The notes: generated by a model not told the origin, from the letters alone. A DNA stretch of 64,000 nucleotides from G963422745 sp963422745 (GCA_963422745.1 OY730477.1:2170001-2234000), one strand, 5' to 3'; shown: positions 37,279-49,922, numbered from the stretch's first letter. Made by a program: numbers and translations.

Positions 37279-37794
37279 ATGCATGACACGTCACCGGTTG
37301 GACCGTCGATGACGCCCGTGTTAGGCGACATCACAGCGGAGACCGTTGAGGCCATAGTCAATGCTGCCAATACCTCGTTGCTCGGCGGTGGTGGCGTTGA
37401 TGGGGCTATACACCGTGTTGCTGGCCCACAGTTGGTTGTGTACTGTCGGAAACTCGGCGGGTGCGCGACCGGACAAGCCAAGATTACTCCCGGTTTTGAC
37501 CTCGAGGCAGCCTGGGTCATTCACACTGTCGGACCGGTTTGGCGAGGCGGTACGAGCAATGAGGCAGCGTTGCTTGCTTCGTGTTATCGCAACTCGCTCT
37601 TGCTCGCCAATGAGCACCGGATCGAATCGATCGCCTTCCCGGCGATCTCAACCGGGGTCTATGGCTACCCGATGGCTGCCGCCGCCCGGATAGCTGTCGA
37701 CACCGTTGCCTCGGTACCGACCTCGGTCAGCGTCGTTCGGTTCGTCTGCTTCAACCTTGCAACCTACGACACCTACGCCGAAATCCTCGACTAA
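37279..37794 (+). CDS. Macro-domain ADP-ribose hydrolase, MacroD/YmdB-like
   Basis: About 171 residues. Macro-domain signatures are GDITAETVEAIVNAANTSLLGGGGVDGAIHR in two adjoining stretches, AWVIHTVGPVW, and the phosphate loop AFPAISTGVYGYP. All residues expected for O-acetyl-ADP-ribose deacetylation or ADP-ribosyl-ester hydrolysis are present. The segment just before and at its start codon (GGTTCACCTATATCATCGC) recurs at 33515 and 35221 inside the lipoprotein array, linking it historically to that locus. Confidence 0.9.
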   Translation: MHDTSPVGPSMTPVLGDITAETVEAIVNAANTSLLGGGGVDGAIHRVAGPQLVVYCRKLGGCATGQAKITPGFDLEAAWVIHTVGPVWRGGTSNEAALLASCYRNSLLLANEHRIESIAFPAISTGVYGYPMAAAARIAVDTVASVPTSVSVVRFVCFNLATYDTYAEILD

Positions 37795-38346
37795 GAAAAC
37801 TGGTGCTTCTCGGGCGTTGAACACGATGGAGTTGGACAAGGTGTTGTGATCGTCTCTGTCATCAATTACCTGAACAGGACACGCGACGCCAAGGAGGAGC
37901 GGACCGTCGATAGGGCGTTGCACAGAGACTTCGGTTCCCTTGAGCAACGGTGGTATGCCCAGGACGAGTTCGAATCATCTTTCCTATCTCTCGCAGGTGC
38001 CGGCTCACCGGTGCCGCCCCTCTCGGAAAGGTGCGTGAGCGGCTGGTAATTCACCTCGATCCGCCGGATCCGTTTCGACTAGTGGCTGGGCATTGCTGAT
38101 GATCATGCTCGTCTCCAAGTCATTCTCGAAAAAGAGACTTAATAATAAGTAAGTTTTCCTGTCAAATTAATATTCGTTGCTTCCAGGATCCATAACGGAA
38201 CGCCCGCCCGCGGTCATCTGGATCTGAAAATTGCGACGCCGCGCCGTTGGATGACCACGGGGTTCGCTTGGACCACAACGGATGCCAACCTAGAATTGAG
38301 ACTCAGCACGCAGCGGCTGAGACAGCGCGTTCTCTTAAGGATCACT
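37795..38346. other. Intergenic stretch without a supported gene
   Basis: A 67-codon frame at 37846-38049 has no homologue I recognise and no ribosome site. Bases 38130-38190 are conspicuously AT-rich (AATAATAAGTAAGTTTTCC). AAGGA before 38347 is the ribosome site of the next gene. Nothing else stands out. Confidence 0.6.
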
Positions 38347-38958
38347 ATGCATGTCATTATCTTCGGGGCAACCGGCAAGACTGGCGTGCACACCACACGC
38401 AGTGCATTGAAGGCAGGTCACGAGGTCACGGCATTCGGCCGATCAGTAGACAGTCTTGATTCCGAACCGGGTCTCAGCACCCATCGCGGCGACGTTTTCG
38501 ATCCCGACAGCGTCGCTAGCGCTGTTGCGGGCCATCAGGGTGTCATCATCTGTTTGGGTAGCACGAACCTGCGTGACAAGACCACACTCACCACGGGCAC
38601 CTCCAACATCGTTGAGGCAATGGCCACCCATGATGTTCAGCGTCTCGTCGCCATCTCCGCCGCTGGTGTTGGCGACAGTTGGACTCAGATTCCTTGGAGT
38701 TCGCGCCTTATGTTCAAGACCATTTTGCGCAATGTCTTCGCCGATCATCAAGCCCAGGAGGCCATCATCAAAGCCGGTGAGCTTGATTGGACGATCGTCC
38801 GCGCGGCTGTTCTTAGCGACAAGCCCGCCACGGGCGCCGTTCAAGCCTCCGGCACCGCCAAGACGACACGCATCACCCGAGCGGATCTGGCGGACTTCCT
38901 CGTCAAACAGCTCAACGACAACAGCTACAGTCGCCGAACTATCTCTGTATCCGGTTAG
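38347..38958 (+). CDS. NAD(P)-binding atypical SDR (NmrA-like) protein
   Basis: 203 residues from ATG 38347 (AAGGA seven bases upstream); a longer frame from 38251 lacks support. The Rossmann motif is IIFGATGKTGVHTTRSAL. Others are GDVFDPDSVASAVAGHQGVIICLGS, RLVAISAAGVGDS and DWTIVRAAVLSDKPATG. These are typical of NAD(P)H-sensing or flavin-reductase-like atypical SDRs. Its last codons and TAG are the seed of the downstream repeat. Confidence 0.87.
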   Translation: MHVIIFGATGKTGVHTTRSALKAGHEVTAFGRSVDSLDSEPGLSTHRGDVFDPDSVASAVAGHQGVIICLGSTNLRDKTTLTTGTSNIVEAMATHDVQRLVAISAAGVGDSWTQIPWSSRLMFKTILRNVFADHQAQEAIIKAGELDWTIVRAAVLSDKPATGAVQASGTAKTTRITRADLADFLVKQLNDNSYSRRTISVSG

Positions 38959-39165
38959 CCCGCAACAATCTCCAATCTCCCTCCCCTCAGCCCGCAGCAA
39001 TCTCCCTCACGGCTGTCTCCCTCAGCCGCAGCAACCTCCGGCTAGCCCGCAGCAATCTCCAATCTCCCTCCCCTCAGCCGCAGCAACCTCCGGCTAGCCC
39101 GCAGCCCGCAGCAATCTCCTCACCCACACAGCAATCTCCCTCACCGCTGTCTCCAACGGGTCAAA
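38945..39165. repeat. Tandem repeat derived from the SDR gene 3' end
   Basis: TCCGGTTAGCCCGCAACAATC at the gene end (TAG at 38956-38958) recurs as TCCGGCTAGCCCGCAGCAATC at about 39037 and in part at 39089. In between are many AGCCGCAGCAACCTCC and AATCTCCCTC units. Bases 39190-39215 add a GCCGCGCGCGCC run. Confidence 0.85.
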
Positions 39166-39268
39166 CCGCAGAGAGTCCCAACCCGTAGCCGCGCGCGCCG
39201 TAGCCGCCCGCGCGCGCAACAATCCGGGTCCTCGCTGAATCCCGTGGCTGGTTCGCCTACAGCCAGAA

Positions 39269-40630
39269 CTAGTACAGCTTGAGTTTCTCAGCCAGGCCCA
39301 AAAGCGGAACGGCTAGACGGCGCAACCCGACGTCGTAACGGCTGCGGAACCGGACCGGTGAAGGTTGCTGCACCGGAAGGACAAAGTCCTCAAGACGATC
39401 CCGTGCTAGGGCATGACCAAGTTCGGTGCCCAGCAGTGGAGCGATCAGGTTACCTTCGCCGGACATGCAGGTGAGTGCCAACAACCCGGGCTGAGGCTCG
39501 AATAGTCTAGGAAGCGTATCTGTCGACCATGCCATGGACCCGGTCCAGTAGCGCTCAGCGACGATCTCGCTGGTGTCAACCTGGGGAAAGGTCCGCCGCA
39601 ACCAACGGCGAAGGGAACGCAGCGCAGCACCGCTGGAGTGAGGCCTGGACACGGGAACCAGCAAGCTCGACACGATCCGTCGGTGCGAGTCAACAACCGC
39701 TGGATGCAGTCCTGTCGGGAATAGCGAGAGTGCCAAACCGTCCGGCAGGACCGTCTCGGCGATCGTTTCGGGGATTGGGTTGGACACAAGTCCGTAGGCC
39801 ACAAGAGGGCACCAAGCACGTTCGAGCTCGGGTACCACATCACCGGTGTAGCCGTTGGTGCATAGGACAACCCGCTCGCTGTGCACGGTGCCGTTGGGAG
39901 CCTGCACCTTCCAACGCGATCCATCGGGGATGATCGCAGCCACCGGCGAGTTGGCGAACACCGAGGCACCATTGTCTTGGGCGACGCTGGCGAGGCCACG
40001 ATTGAAGAGGTAGGGATTCAGCGAACCCCCGGCCTCGCAAAGCACACCGGCATGAAAACTTCGCGAGCCGGTCCTCTCGCGGAGTTCGTCGCCTTCAATG
40101 TAACGAACCGGAAAACCACGATCTGCCCATTTCTTGCTCTTGGAGCGAGCCCGCGACACGGCTGCGGAGCGATGCGCCGCCTGGATGTAGCCGTTGAACG
40201 AGGCGAAGCAACCGATCTTGTTGTCGGCTATGAGCGCCTGAATGCGTTCGGGTCCGCCACGCAAGAGATCGAGCCACTGCTCACCGTTGTCAGCGAGCGT
40301 GCCCAACGCCCGGTCGAGATCGCGGATAGGGACCACATGGCCAGCATTGCGCCCGGACGCGCCCCATCCTGGTTCAGCGGCGTCGAGCAAGACCACATCG
40401 CAGCCTCGACGGACGAGTTCAAGGGCAAGTGAAGCCCCCGTTAGCCCCGCGCCGACAATGACCACCTCGGCCTGCCGTTTACCTTCGAGGCGCTGCCAAT
40501 GCAAAGGCTCGGTTCCATCCAACCAGCCCGAGGTCTCCAGGCCCGTCAGGCCTCGTCTGTATAGGCCACGGTCCGATAGACTCGGCACTGCCGGTGACGC
40601 ACACAACTGACTCACCTCAGATTCTTGCAA
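39269..40630 (-). CDS. FAD-dependent amine/amino-acid oxidase (DAO, PuuB-like)
   Basis: 453 residues. Dinucleotide-binding motif VVIVGAGLTGASLALELVRRG (about 56-76), then GWGASGRNAGHVVP, typical of glycine oxidase and gamma-glutamylputrescine oxidase. Later blocks are VVLCTNGYTGDVVPELE, AERYWTGSMAWSTDTLPRL and LLALTCMSGEGNLIAPLLG. It oxidises a primary or secondary amine in family members. It is divergent from the TetR gene at 40785, which may control it. Confidence 0.86.
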   Translation of the reverse strand: MQESEVSQLCASPAVPSLSDRGLYRRGLTGLETSGWLDGTEPLHWQRLEGKRQAEVVIVGAGLTGASLALELVRRGCDVVLLDAAEPGWGASGRNAGHVVPIRDLDRALGTLADNGEQWLDLLRGGPERIQALIADNKIGCFASFNGYIQAAHRSAAVSRARSKSKKWADRGFPVRYIEGDELRERTGSRSFHAGVLCEAGGSLNPYLFNRGLASVAQDNGASVFANSPVAAIIPDGSRWKVQAPNGTVHSERVVLCTNGYTGDVVPELERAWCPLVAYGLVSNPIPETIAETVLPDGLALSLFPTGLHPAVVDSHRRIVSSLLVPVSRPHSSGAALRSLRRWLRRTFPQVDTSEIVAERYWTGSMAWSTDTLPRLFEPQPGLLALTCMSGEGNLIAPLLGTELGHALARDRLEDFVLPVQQPSPVRFRSRYDVGLRRLAVPLLGLAEKLKLY

Positions 40631-40784
40631 GCCAACAAAGCAACAATAGCCTGCCTTGATGGCTGAGAGTAGACCAAGCCCAATATCCCAATTTTTGGGT
40701 CAGGGACACCGGACGTAAGTTTGAGTAATGACTGTTTCGATTCTACAGACAACGTTCATCACCTCAGGAACAGTGGGCTAGCGC

Positions 40785-41444
40785 GTGCCACGCACCAGCG
40801 TTCGAGCCGAGCGCCAGGCCGAGATCGTCCAAACTTTCACCACCATCGCCGCTGAGGTAGGCATCGCTAACGTGACGTTGCGGCTAGTTGCGGAGCGCAT
40901 GGGCGTCACCACGCCACTACTGCTGCATCATTTCGAGTCTCGAGACGCCATCGTGGAGGCCTTTTTTCGATCGGCTACGTCTTCGATTGGTGACGCTGCG
41001 TCTTCCACACTCAAAGCCACTTCGGACGATCCGGACGGGGAGGCGCTGCTTCACTATCTCTTCGACGGTCCGTACCACGAACTTCTAACGGAAGTAGGCG
41101 ACATCTGGATCGAACTCCAAGCCGAAATGGTTCGCAACGATCAGCTGATGGCGACCATTCGCAAGTCGTTTCACGAATTGGAGAAGCGAATAGCGGACTA
41201 TCTCGCGCGGGTTGCCACGAACGCTACGTCCGATGAACTCGCCGACACCGCACACGGACTGATCTCTCTTGTCCAAGGAGCCGAGGTGATTGACAGGATG
41301 GGCTTCCCCAATGCGCCCATCCGTCGAGCCAAATCGTCGGCCTCTGCCATCGTGCGCGCACTGATCGCCACATCGCACCAACGCCAGAAGAAGAGATATT
41401 TTGGCATACAGCCAGGTTGGAAAACGCGAACTAGGGCCCATTGA
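40785..41444 (+). CDS. TetR-family transcriptional regulator
   Basis: 219 residues, GTG start. N-terminal helix-turn-helix: RQAEIVQTFTTIAAEVGIANVTLRLVAERMGV in two adjoining stretches, then LLLHHFESRDAIVEAFF. The ligand domain is of the BetI/TetR_C type with TAHGLISLVQGAEVIDRMG. It faces away from the DAO oxidase and converges on the DHDPS-family gene; autoregulation plus control of the oxidase is the simplest reading. Confidence 0.88.
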   Translation: MPRTSVRAERQAEIVQTFTTIAAEVGIANVTLRLVAERMGVTTPLLLHHFESRDAIVEAFFRSATSSIGDAASSTLKATSDDPDGEALLHYLFDGPYHELLTEVGDIWIELQAEMVRNDQLMATIRKSFHELEKRIADYLARVATNATSDELADTAHGLISLVQGAEVIDRMGFPNAPIRRAKSSASAIVRALIATSHQRQKKRYFGIQPGWKTRTRAH

Positions 41445-41467
41445 CCTGTACTCAAACGCCGGGCACA

Positions 41468-42421
41468 TCAAAGCAGCCCGTGCGCTACGAGATGTTGCCT
41501 GATTCGTTCGATTTCCTCCTGCTGGAGAGGTACTAGCGGAGAGGCCACGGTCGGGTTGGTAATCGTCCCCAGCAGATGAACCGCCGCCTTGAACGCACCA
41601 ACGCCTGCGGATACCGAACCCATCCGGTTTCGGTCGCCGATTCCGATGAGGTCATACAATGAGATCAGCCGGTCCTGTTCGGATCGGGCTTGGTCGAAGC
41701 GACCCGCGCGCATGTGCTCAAAGAGCCGCACGTACCCTGCGGGGTCCACGTTCGCCAAGCCAGGCACGGCGCCGTGCAAACCACCGAACAAGGCGGAATC
41801 CACGGCCAGTTCGGATCCGGTGAGTACGGAGAATCGATCCGGCAGGCCCGGATATGTCACTAGGCGACGGGACTGAGCGTCGGTACCCGTGGAGTCCTTG
41901 AGTGCGTGGATGACTCCGTCACCGGCGAGCTGCACCAAATGCTCGCCGTGTAGAGAAGTGTGTACAGCAGCTGGCACGTCATAGGCCACAATCCTCATAT
42001 CGACCGCTGCCGCCAAGTCTCGGAAATGGCGATCGATCTCTGAGGGGTGGGTTTGCCCGTAATACGGCGCTGTTACCACCAGTCCGGCCACTTCCAGACC
42101 GCGGGTCAGTTGCCGGGCCAGCGCAACGACTCGGTTCGGTGATGTATCGATAGCACCGACAAGGACCGGGACTTGACCATCCAACTCGGTTACCACCACC
42201 TCCACAACCGCTCGCCGTTGGTCGTCGTCGAGATAGGCGGACTCCCCGGTTGAGCCCAACACGAATACTCCATGCACACCGGCATCTACGAGGCGTTGAA
42301 GCTGTCGTGCCATTCCGTGCTTGTCGAAGTAGCCGTCGCAATCGAGCGGAGTGATGATCGGAGGGACGATGCCATGCAACCAAGGCAAGGGTTTCGAACT
42401 AAAGTCCTCCCGATTGTTCAT
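41468..42421 (-). CDS. DHDPS/N-acetylneuraminate-lyase family aldolase
   Basis: 317 residues of the class I aldolase TIM barrel. Motifs are HGIVPPIITPLDCDG, GVFVLGSTGESAYL, VAYDVPA with the conserved Tyr, and Schiff-base Lys in IHALKDSTG. GAGGAAGC precedes the ATG. The family covers dihydrodipicolinate synthase, sialate lyase, and keto-sugar-acid aldolases. The NanE-like epimerase 650 bp upstream hints at amino-sugar or sialate use, but no sialate transporter or NanK is near. Confidence 0.87.
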   Translation of the reverse strand: MNNREDFSSKPLPWLHGIVPPIITPLDCDGYFDKHGMARQLQRLVDAGVHGVFVLGSTGESAYLDDDQRRAVVEVVVTELDGQVPVLVGAIDTSPNRVVALARQLTRGLEVAGLVVTAPYYGQTHPSEIDRHFRDLAAAVDMRIVAYDVPAAVHTSLHGEHLVQLAGDGVIHALKDSTGTDAQSRRLVTYPGLPDRFSVLTGSELAVDSALFGGLHGAVPGLANVDPAGYVRLFEHMRAGRFDQARSEQDRLISLYDLIGIGDRNRMGSVSAGVGAFKAAVHLLGTITNPTVASPLVPLQQEEIERIRQHLVAHGLL

Positions 42422-42467
42422 GCTTCCTCTTCGATCTGGTCTTCGGTCTGTTGCCGATCCTCAACCA

Positions 42468-42498
42468 TACTAACATGGGACGTCGGACGTCATGTCTG
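42468..42498. promoter_or_regulatory. Possible operator upstream of the DHDPS-family gene
   Basis: ACATGGGACGTCGGACGTC followed by ATGT forms an imperfect inverted repeat containing two GACGTC palindromes, about 50-75 bp upstream of ATG 42421. Position and symmetry fit a repressor site. No direct evidence links a regulator. Confidence 0.3.
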
Positions 42499-42559
42499 AA
42501 CTATCTTGATTGTGTGGCCGTTCCCTTTGAGGTGGAGCCTCACACAAGCCAGCACCGGA

Positions 42560-43128
42560 CAGTCGCCGCCGCGAATATCTAGCCGTCTCGGTACCGGATG
42601 CTCACAACGGTCCAGGTTGGTAGTGGCAAGTTCACAGGACTTGCCTGAAGATGAGCGACAAGTGACAAAGTCACAACAGGAAGGTTGACAAGAGACAAGG
42701 TGACAAGAGCCGAAGGCGGCCAACAGGGTCTGCTGCGTGACCAGCAGGTCTGGTCCGGGACAGCAGGTTCGTGCGTGGACAGCAGGTTCATCCCGTGCTG
42801 GGTCGACGCAGTCAGCGGGTCGGGTTCACCACGATCGAGTCGATGATCTGCATCGGTCCCGTGCTGGGTCAACGCCGTCAGCGGGTCGGGTTCGCCACGA
42901 TCAGTTGCGCTGTCAACCAATTCGGTGAGGTGAGCACAGCAGATCTGCAGCGTGACCCAACAGGGTCTGCCGCGTGACCAACAGGTCTGTTGCGGTGCTG
43001 GGTCGGACGCAGTCAGCGGGTCGGGTTCGCCACGATCAAGTCGATGATCTGCATCGCTGCGGTGCTGGGTTGACGCAGTCAGCGGGACGGGTTTGCCGTG
43101 ATCAGTTGCGCTGTGAGCCAGTTCGGTG
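42560..43128. repeat. Tandem repeat derived from the nanE 3' end
   Basis: The end of nanE (GACGCAGTCAGCGGGACGGG, stop complement TCA at 43079) is preceded by copies GTCAGCGGGTCGGGTTC at about 42813, 42876 and 43013. Several copies continue with CCACGATCAGTTGCGCTGT and GTCAACCAATTCGGTGAGG, i.e. more than 60 bp of nanE 3' sequence. Interspersed are GCGTGACCAGCAGGTCTG units (about 42735-42985). The left part (42640-42700) has GACAAGTGACAAAGT-type short repeats. Confidence 0.85.
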
Positions 43129-43798
43129 AGGTGATCGCAGTACCGACGACGACTGCTCGCGCGCCAGCTTCAAACGCAGCGCCCACCTGCTCACGGGTTG
43201 TGTAGCGTCCCTCGGCAACGACCGGAACCGACAGTCTGGCCGCCAGCTCTCGTACCAATTCGATGTCGGGACCCTCCGTGTTGTAGCAGGTTGTGCGCGT
43301 GTACCCCGAAAGGGTGGTGGCAATGGCGTCAGCTCCGGCATCCTGAGCGGCTTGCGCTGACCGCAAGGTATCCACGTCGGCTAGCACTGGAAGCTTCAAC
43401 TCGTTTCTTATCCTGCCGATCAACTCATCGGTGGTGATCCCGTCGGGTCGGGACCGATCCGTTGCGTCGACGGCGATCGCATCGGCGCCGACCAAGGCGA
43501 GAGCTACTGCGTCTTGAAACGTTGGAGTGATTCGCACCTCGCAACCCGGGTGGTCTCGTTTCACCAGGCCCAACACCGGAACATCAACCGCAGTCTTGAT
43601 GGCAGCAACATTCGCGGTCTGGGCCGCTCGAATCGCTGTTGCTCCTCCTTCACAGACGCAACGGGCTATACGGGCCAAGGTCTGCGGATGGTCCAGCGGT
43701 GTACCGGGTTCGGCCTGGCACGAGACCACAAGACCCCGGATTTCGCTCAAGACGTTGTCGCGGGATCCGCTTAAGACGTTCTCTGCCACTTTAGCCAT
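43079..43798 (-). CDS. nanE: N-acetylmannosamine-6-phosphate 2-epimerase (NanE family)
   Basis: 239 residues of the ribulose-phosphate-binding barrel. Diagnostic blocks are GLVVSCQAEPGTPL, GGATAIRAAQTANVAAIK, VPVLGLVKRD, ITPTFQDAVALALVGADAIAVDATDR in adjoining stretches, LSGYT and PVVAEGRYTTREQVGAAFEAGARAVVVG-type end (two stretches). It interconverts ManNAc-6-P and GlcNAc-6-P in the sialate pathway. The gene is 42 bp downstream of the CitE-like lyase. The nan pathway is incomplete here. Confidence 0.88.
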   Translation of the reverse strand: MAKVAENVLSGSRDNVLSEIRGLVVSCQAEPGTPLDHPQTLARIARCVCEGGATAIRAAQTANVAAIKTAVDVPVLGLVKRDHPGCEVRITPTFQDAVALALVGADAIAVDATDRSRPDGITTDELIGRIRNELKLPVLADVDTLRSAQAAQDAGADAIATTLSGYTRTTCYNTEGPDIELVRELAARLSVPVVAEGRYTTREQVGAAFEAGARAVVVGTAITSPNWLTAQLITANPSR

Positions 43799-43840
43799 TC
43801 CTGTTCACAACGGTCGTCGCAACGACGGTCGGCTACGCGC

Positions 43841-44788
43841 TCAGTCAATCAGTCCGCACCGGCGGGCTCGGTCGAGGACGATCTCGAAGATTCGGGTCGT
43901 CGCGGCATCAATCATCACACCGTTGAGGTTGGCCGCCCCTTCGCCTTCGGCCTTAGCCCGACTCACAGCATCTACAGCAGCGCGGGCCTGCGCGATCTCC
44001 TCAGATGACGGGACGAAGACCGCGTTGGCGATCCCGATCTGGCTGGGGTGAATACACCACTTCCCCACTCCTCCTAACGTCGAAAAGGTCAGCGCGCTCG
44101 CCTCGTAGCCTTCAGGGCTTGAGAAGTCGGCGTAGGGCCCGTCAATCGCGTCAATCCCGGAAGACCTGCAGGCCACGATCATGCGGATACGGGCGTAGTG
44201 CCATATGTCTCCGGGGTATCGGACTGCTTCGATACCATCTGTCACACCGATATGGCCTAACCGCATTCCTTGACTAGCTGCAAGGTCGCCTATCCCGAGA
44301 GTTAGGGCCTCAAGACGCGGACTACACCCCGCGATCTCATCAACGGTTTGCAGCGCCTGCACCTCCTCCACGAGGCACTCAATACCTATCCGACCCACCT
44401 CAAGTCCGAGCTTCTTCTCAAGCTGAGTAAGCATGTCATCAACGAACCACACTTCACGTGGACCTTTGATCTTGGGGACCATGACCACGTCAATGTTCGA
44501 ACCCGCCCCGGTAATAACCTCACATAGGTCGTCGTGGCACCACGGCGAGTCGACAGCGTTGATCCGATACGAGCGAGTCTTAGCGCCCCAATCAAGTTCG
44601 TTGAGTCCGGCAATGACATTTCGACGTGCGCGTTCCTTTTCCGAAGGCGCCACCGAGTCCTCCAGGTCAATAAACACCAAGTCCGCGTCGCTTGCCGCTG
44701 CCTTGGCGATCATCCGCTCACTATGACCCGGCGTCGACAGCTCAGATCGTCGGAGTCGAGAGAACTTCCCTACTTGTTGCTTGGTCAC
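43841..44788 (-). CDS. HpcH/HpaI-family lyase, CitE/malyl-CoA-lyase-like
   Basis: 315 residues from GTG 44788, with AAGGGGA upstream; a longer frame to 44893 is not supported. Motifs are RRSELSTPGHSERMIAKA, DLVFIDLEDSVAPSEK, YRINAVDSPWCHDDL, VMVPKIKGPREV, ECLVEEVQAL and WCIHPSQIGIAN. These fit CitE-like beta-malyl-CoA or citramalyl-CoA lyases or thioesterases. It leads a two-gene unit with nanE. Confidence 0.87.
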   Translation of the reverse strand: MTKQQVGKFSRLRRSELSTPGHSERMIAKAAASDADLVFIDLEDSVAPSEKERARRNVIAGLNELDWGAKTRSYRINAVDSPWCHDDLCEVITGAGSNIDVVMVPKIKGPREVWFVDDMLTQLEKKLGLEVGRIGIECLVEEVQALQTVDEIAGCSPRLEALTLGIGDLAASQGMRLGHIGVTDGIEAVRYPGDIWHYARIRMIVACRSSGIDAIDGPYADFSSPEGYEASALTFSTLGGVGKWCIHPSQIGIANAVFVPSSEEIAQARAAVDAVSRAKAEGEGAANLNGVMIDAATTRIFEIVLDRARRCGLID

Positions 44789-44934
44789 ATCAGTTCCCCT
44801 TTGATCGGGTCCAAGGAACACGATGATCTCGTGCACCAAAAGACGCTGTAGGCCAACGACACACCACAACAACTCCATTGTCGCGAACATCACCAGTATC
44901 GCATACCGCTACTTCTTCACTACCCGTTGGCCGG

Positions 44935-45310
44935 ACTACCTCCGGTGGCCAGCAAACGGTTATCGTCGCCGGGACTGAGGCTCTATGGTTATCGATCTTT
45001 GGCTGGCAAACGGTTATCGTCGCTAGGACCCAGTTAAGGTTGAATATCGCAGATAGGGTTGAATATCGCAGACGGCACGTCCGGTGGCTGGCGAACGGTT
45101 ATCGTCGCCGGGGAATCGACGACATGCGGGGGATGACATGCAGGGCCTGACATGCGAAGGGACCACCGAGAACAGCACGCAACTCACCAGCGATCTAGCG
45201 AACGGTGACCTTCGCCGGGGAATCGACGACATGCGGGGGATGACATGCAGGGCCTGACATGCGAAGGGACCACCGAGAAGAGCGCGCAACTCACCAGCGA
45301 TCTAGCGAAC
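44935..45310. repeat. Repeats including a duplicated start region of the truncated dehydrogenase
   Basis: AACGGTTATCGTCGCC-type units occur four times (44956, 45010, 45097 and a variant near 45204). A larger unit of about 119 bp, GGGGAATCGACGACATGCGG to GCGAACGGTGACC, is present twice (from about 45110 and 45219). The larger unit includes ATGCAGGGCCTGACATGCG, the start codon region of the truncated dehydrogenase at 45245. Confidence 0.85.
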
Positions 45311-45562
45311 GGTGACCTTGAGCCTCGTCAGGTACGCGTGGCGGTGCACGCCGCCGGGGTATACGGCAGCAACCTGAGCTGCATCACCAGGCAAGGACTG
45401 CGTGGCGACACCTTTGTGCCCAAGCACGAAGCGGCCGGGATCGCTACCAAGGTCGGTTCTGCTGTCACGTACTGCGACGTGGGCGACTACGTGACGCAGG
45501 CTGCGTTCACCGCCATGAATACCCGCACCGAGGCCCGCGCGGTCCTGCTCCCACACGGCTGA
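45245..45562 (+). pseudogene. Internally deleted zinc alcohol dehydrogenase
   Basis: 105 codons. The first about 75 residues match the N-terminus of the dehydrogenase at 22392-23477 (MQGLTCEGTT against MQGLVLEGTT; GDLEPRQVRVAVHAAGVYGS against GDLEPRQCRVEIRAAGVCGS; GSAVTYCDVGDYV against GSAVTYCEVGDHV). The last residues match its C-terminus (TEARAVLLPHG against AEARTVLLPNG). About 250 residues between them, including the structural zinc site and Rossmann domain, are gone while the frame is kept. The catalytic Cys is Tyr (GVYGS). It cannot be an active dehydrogenase. Confidence 0.85.
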
Positions 45563-45592
45563 GAATCACGCGCTCAGGTACTGGCGGGAACC

Positions 45593-49078
<3,486 letters not shown>

Positions 49079-49139
49079 TCCTCGACGACGGCAAGTCCGC
49101 CCGGTCTTCGAACTCAATTCCACCGCCGACAAACCGCAC

Positions 49140-49922
49140 ATGGTCCTCGACGACGGCGAGGCCGCCCGATGCAGGGACGCAGACTTCTGGCCTGTCTACA
49201 AGGGGGCATCGTTCAATCTCTGGAACCCCGACACAGGGATCTACTACGCCTCCGCCGATCCCATGACGATCACTCAGCACCTCCAGGCGAAGCGCAGACG
49301 TCAGCACCGAACCTCGCGCTCGGCGTTCAGCGAATTCGACCAAGACTGGATCAACAACCCCGACACACTCCCCTGCCTGAGACCACGAATCGTCTACCGG
49401 GATGTGACGAGGCCGACGGATACGCGGACTGTTATTGCAGCCCTCGTACCCGCCCGAGTCGTACCACAAGACACAGCCCCCTATCTGCTTCGAATTGAGG
49501 GCACCGAACGCGACGAAGCATTCCTGCTGGGGGTTCTGTCGTCGATGATTCTGGACTGGTACGCCCGCAGGACCGTCGAACTGCACCTCAAGGTGACGGT
49601 TTTCGGCAACTTGCCTATCCCAAATGTTGACATCGACAACGATCCGGTGGCGTGTCGGGTGGTAGAGGTTTCGGGTCGCCTCGCAGCGGTAGACAGCCGC
49701 TTCACACAGTGGGCCGACGCCGTTGGCGTGCCCGTCGGAACAACCCAAGACGAGCCCGTTAAACACGACCTGATCGCTGAGCTGGATGCCTGCGTCGCAC
49801 TCCTCTACGGGCTCAACGAAGACGACCTAGCCGTCATCTACGACACATTCCACAAGAGCACCGACCACAGCGAACGCCACACCGCCGTGGTTGCTCATTT
49901 CCGTTACTGGGCAGCTACATGA
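49140..49922 (+). CDS. C-terminal (target-recognition-like) domain of the methylase, cassette A
   Basis: About 260 codons; ATG 49140 is just the first Met, and the frame is open back through the repeats to 48845. It encodes the usual C-terminal part of the upstream enzyme: WPVYKGASFNLWNPDTG, AFSEFDQDW, TRTVIAALVP, PYLLRIEGTERDEAFLLGVLSSMILDWYARR in two stretches, GRLAAVDSRFTQWADAVGVPVG and ELDACVALLYGL. It is most likely the specificity region. TGA at 49920-49922 overlaps the ATG of cassette B. Confidence 0.85.
   Translation: MVLDDGEAARCRDADFWPVYKGASFNLWNPDTGIYYASADPMTITQHLQAKRRRQHRTSRSAFSEFDQDWINNPDTLPCLRPRIVYRDVTRPTDTRTVIAALVPARVVPQDTAPYLLRIEGTERDEAFLLGVLSSMILDWYARRTVELHLKVTVFGNLPIPNVDIDNDPVACRVVEVSGRLAAVDSRFTQWADAVGVPVGTTQDEPVKHDLIAELDACVALLYGLNEDDLAVIYDTFHKSTDHSERHTAVVAHFRYWAAT

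Noticed and set aside
37846..38049. 67-codon frame downstream of the macro gene
   Set aside because: No ribosome site and no recognisable sequence features.
39881..40432. Long frames antisense to the DAO oxidase and similar ones opposite other GC-rich genes (for example 58841-60196 and 60009-61406)
   Set aside because: These are shadow frames common in high-GC DNA; the sense strand carries clear enzyme motifs.
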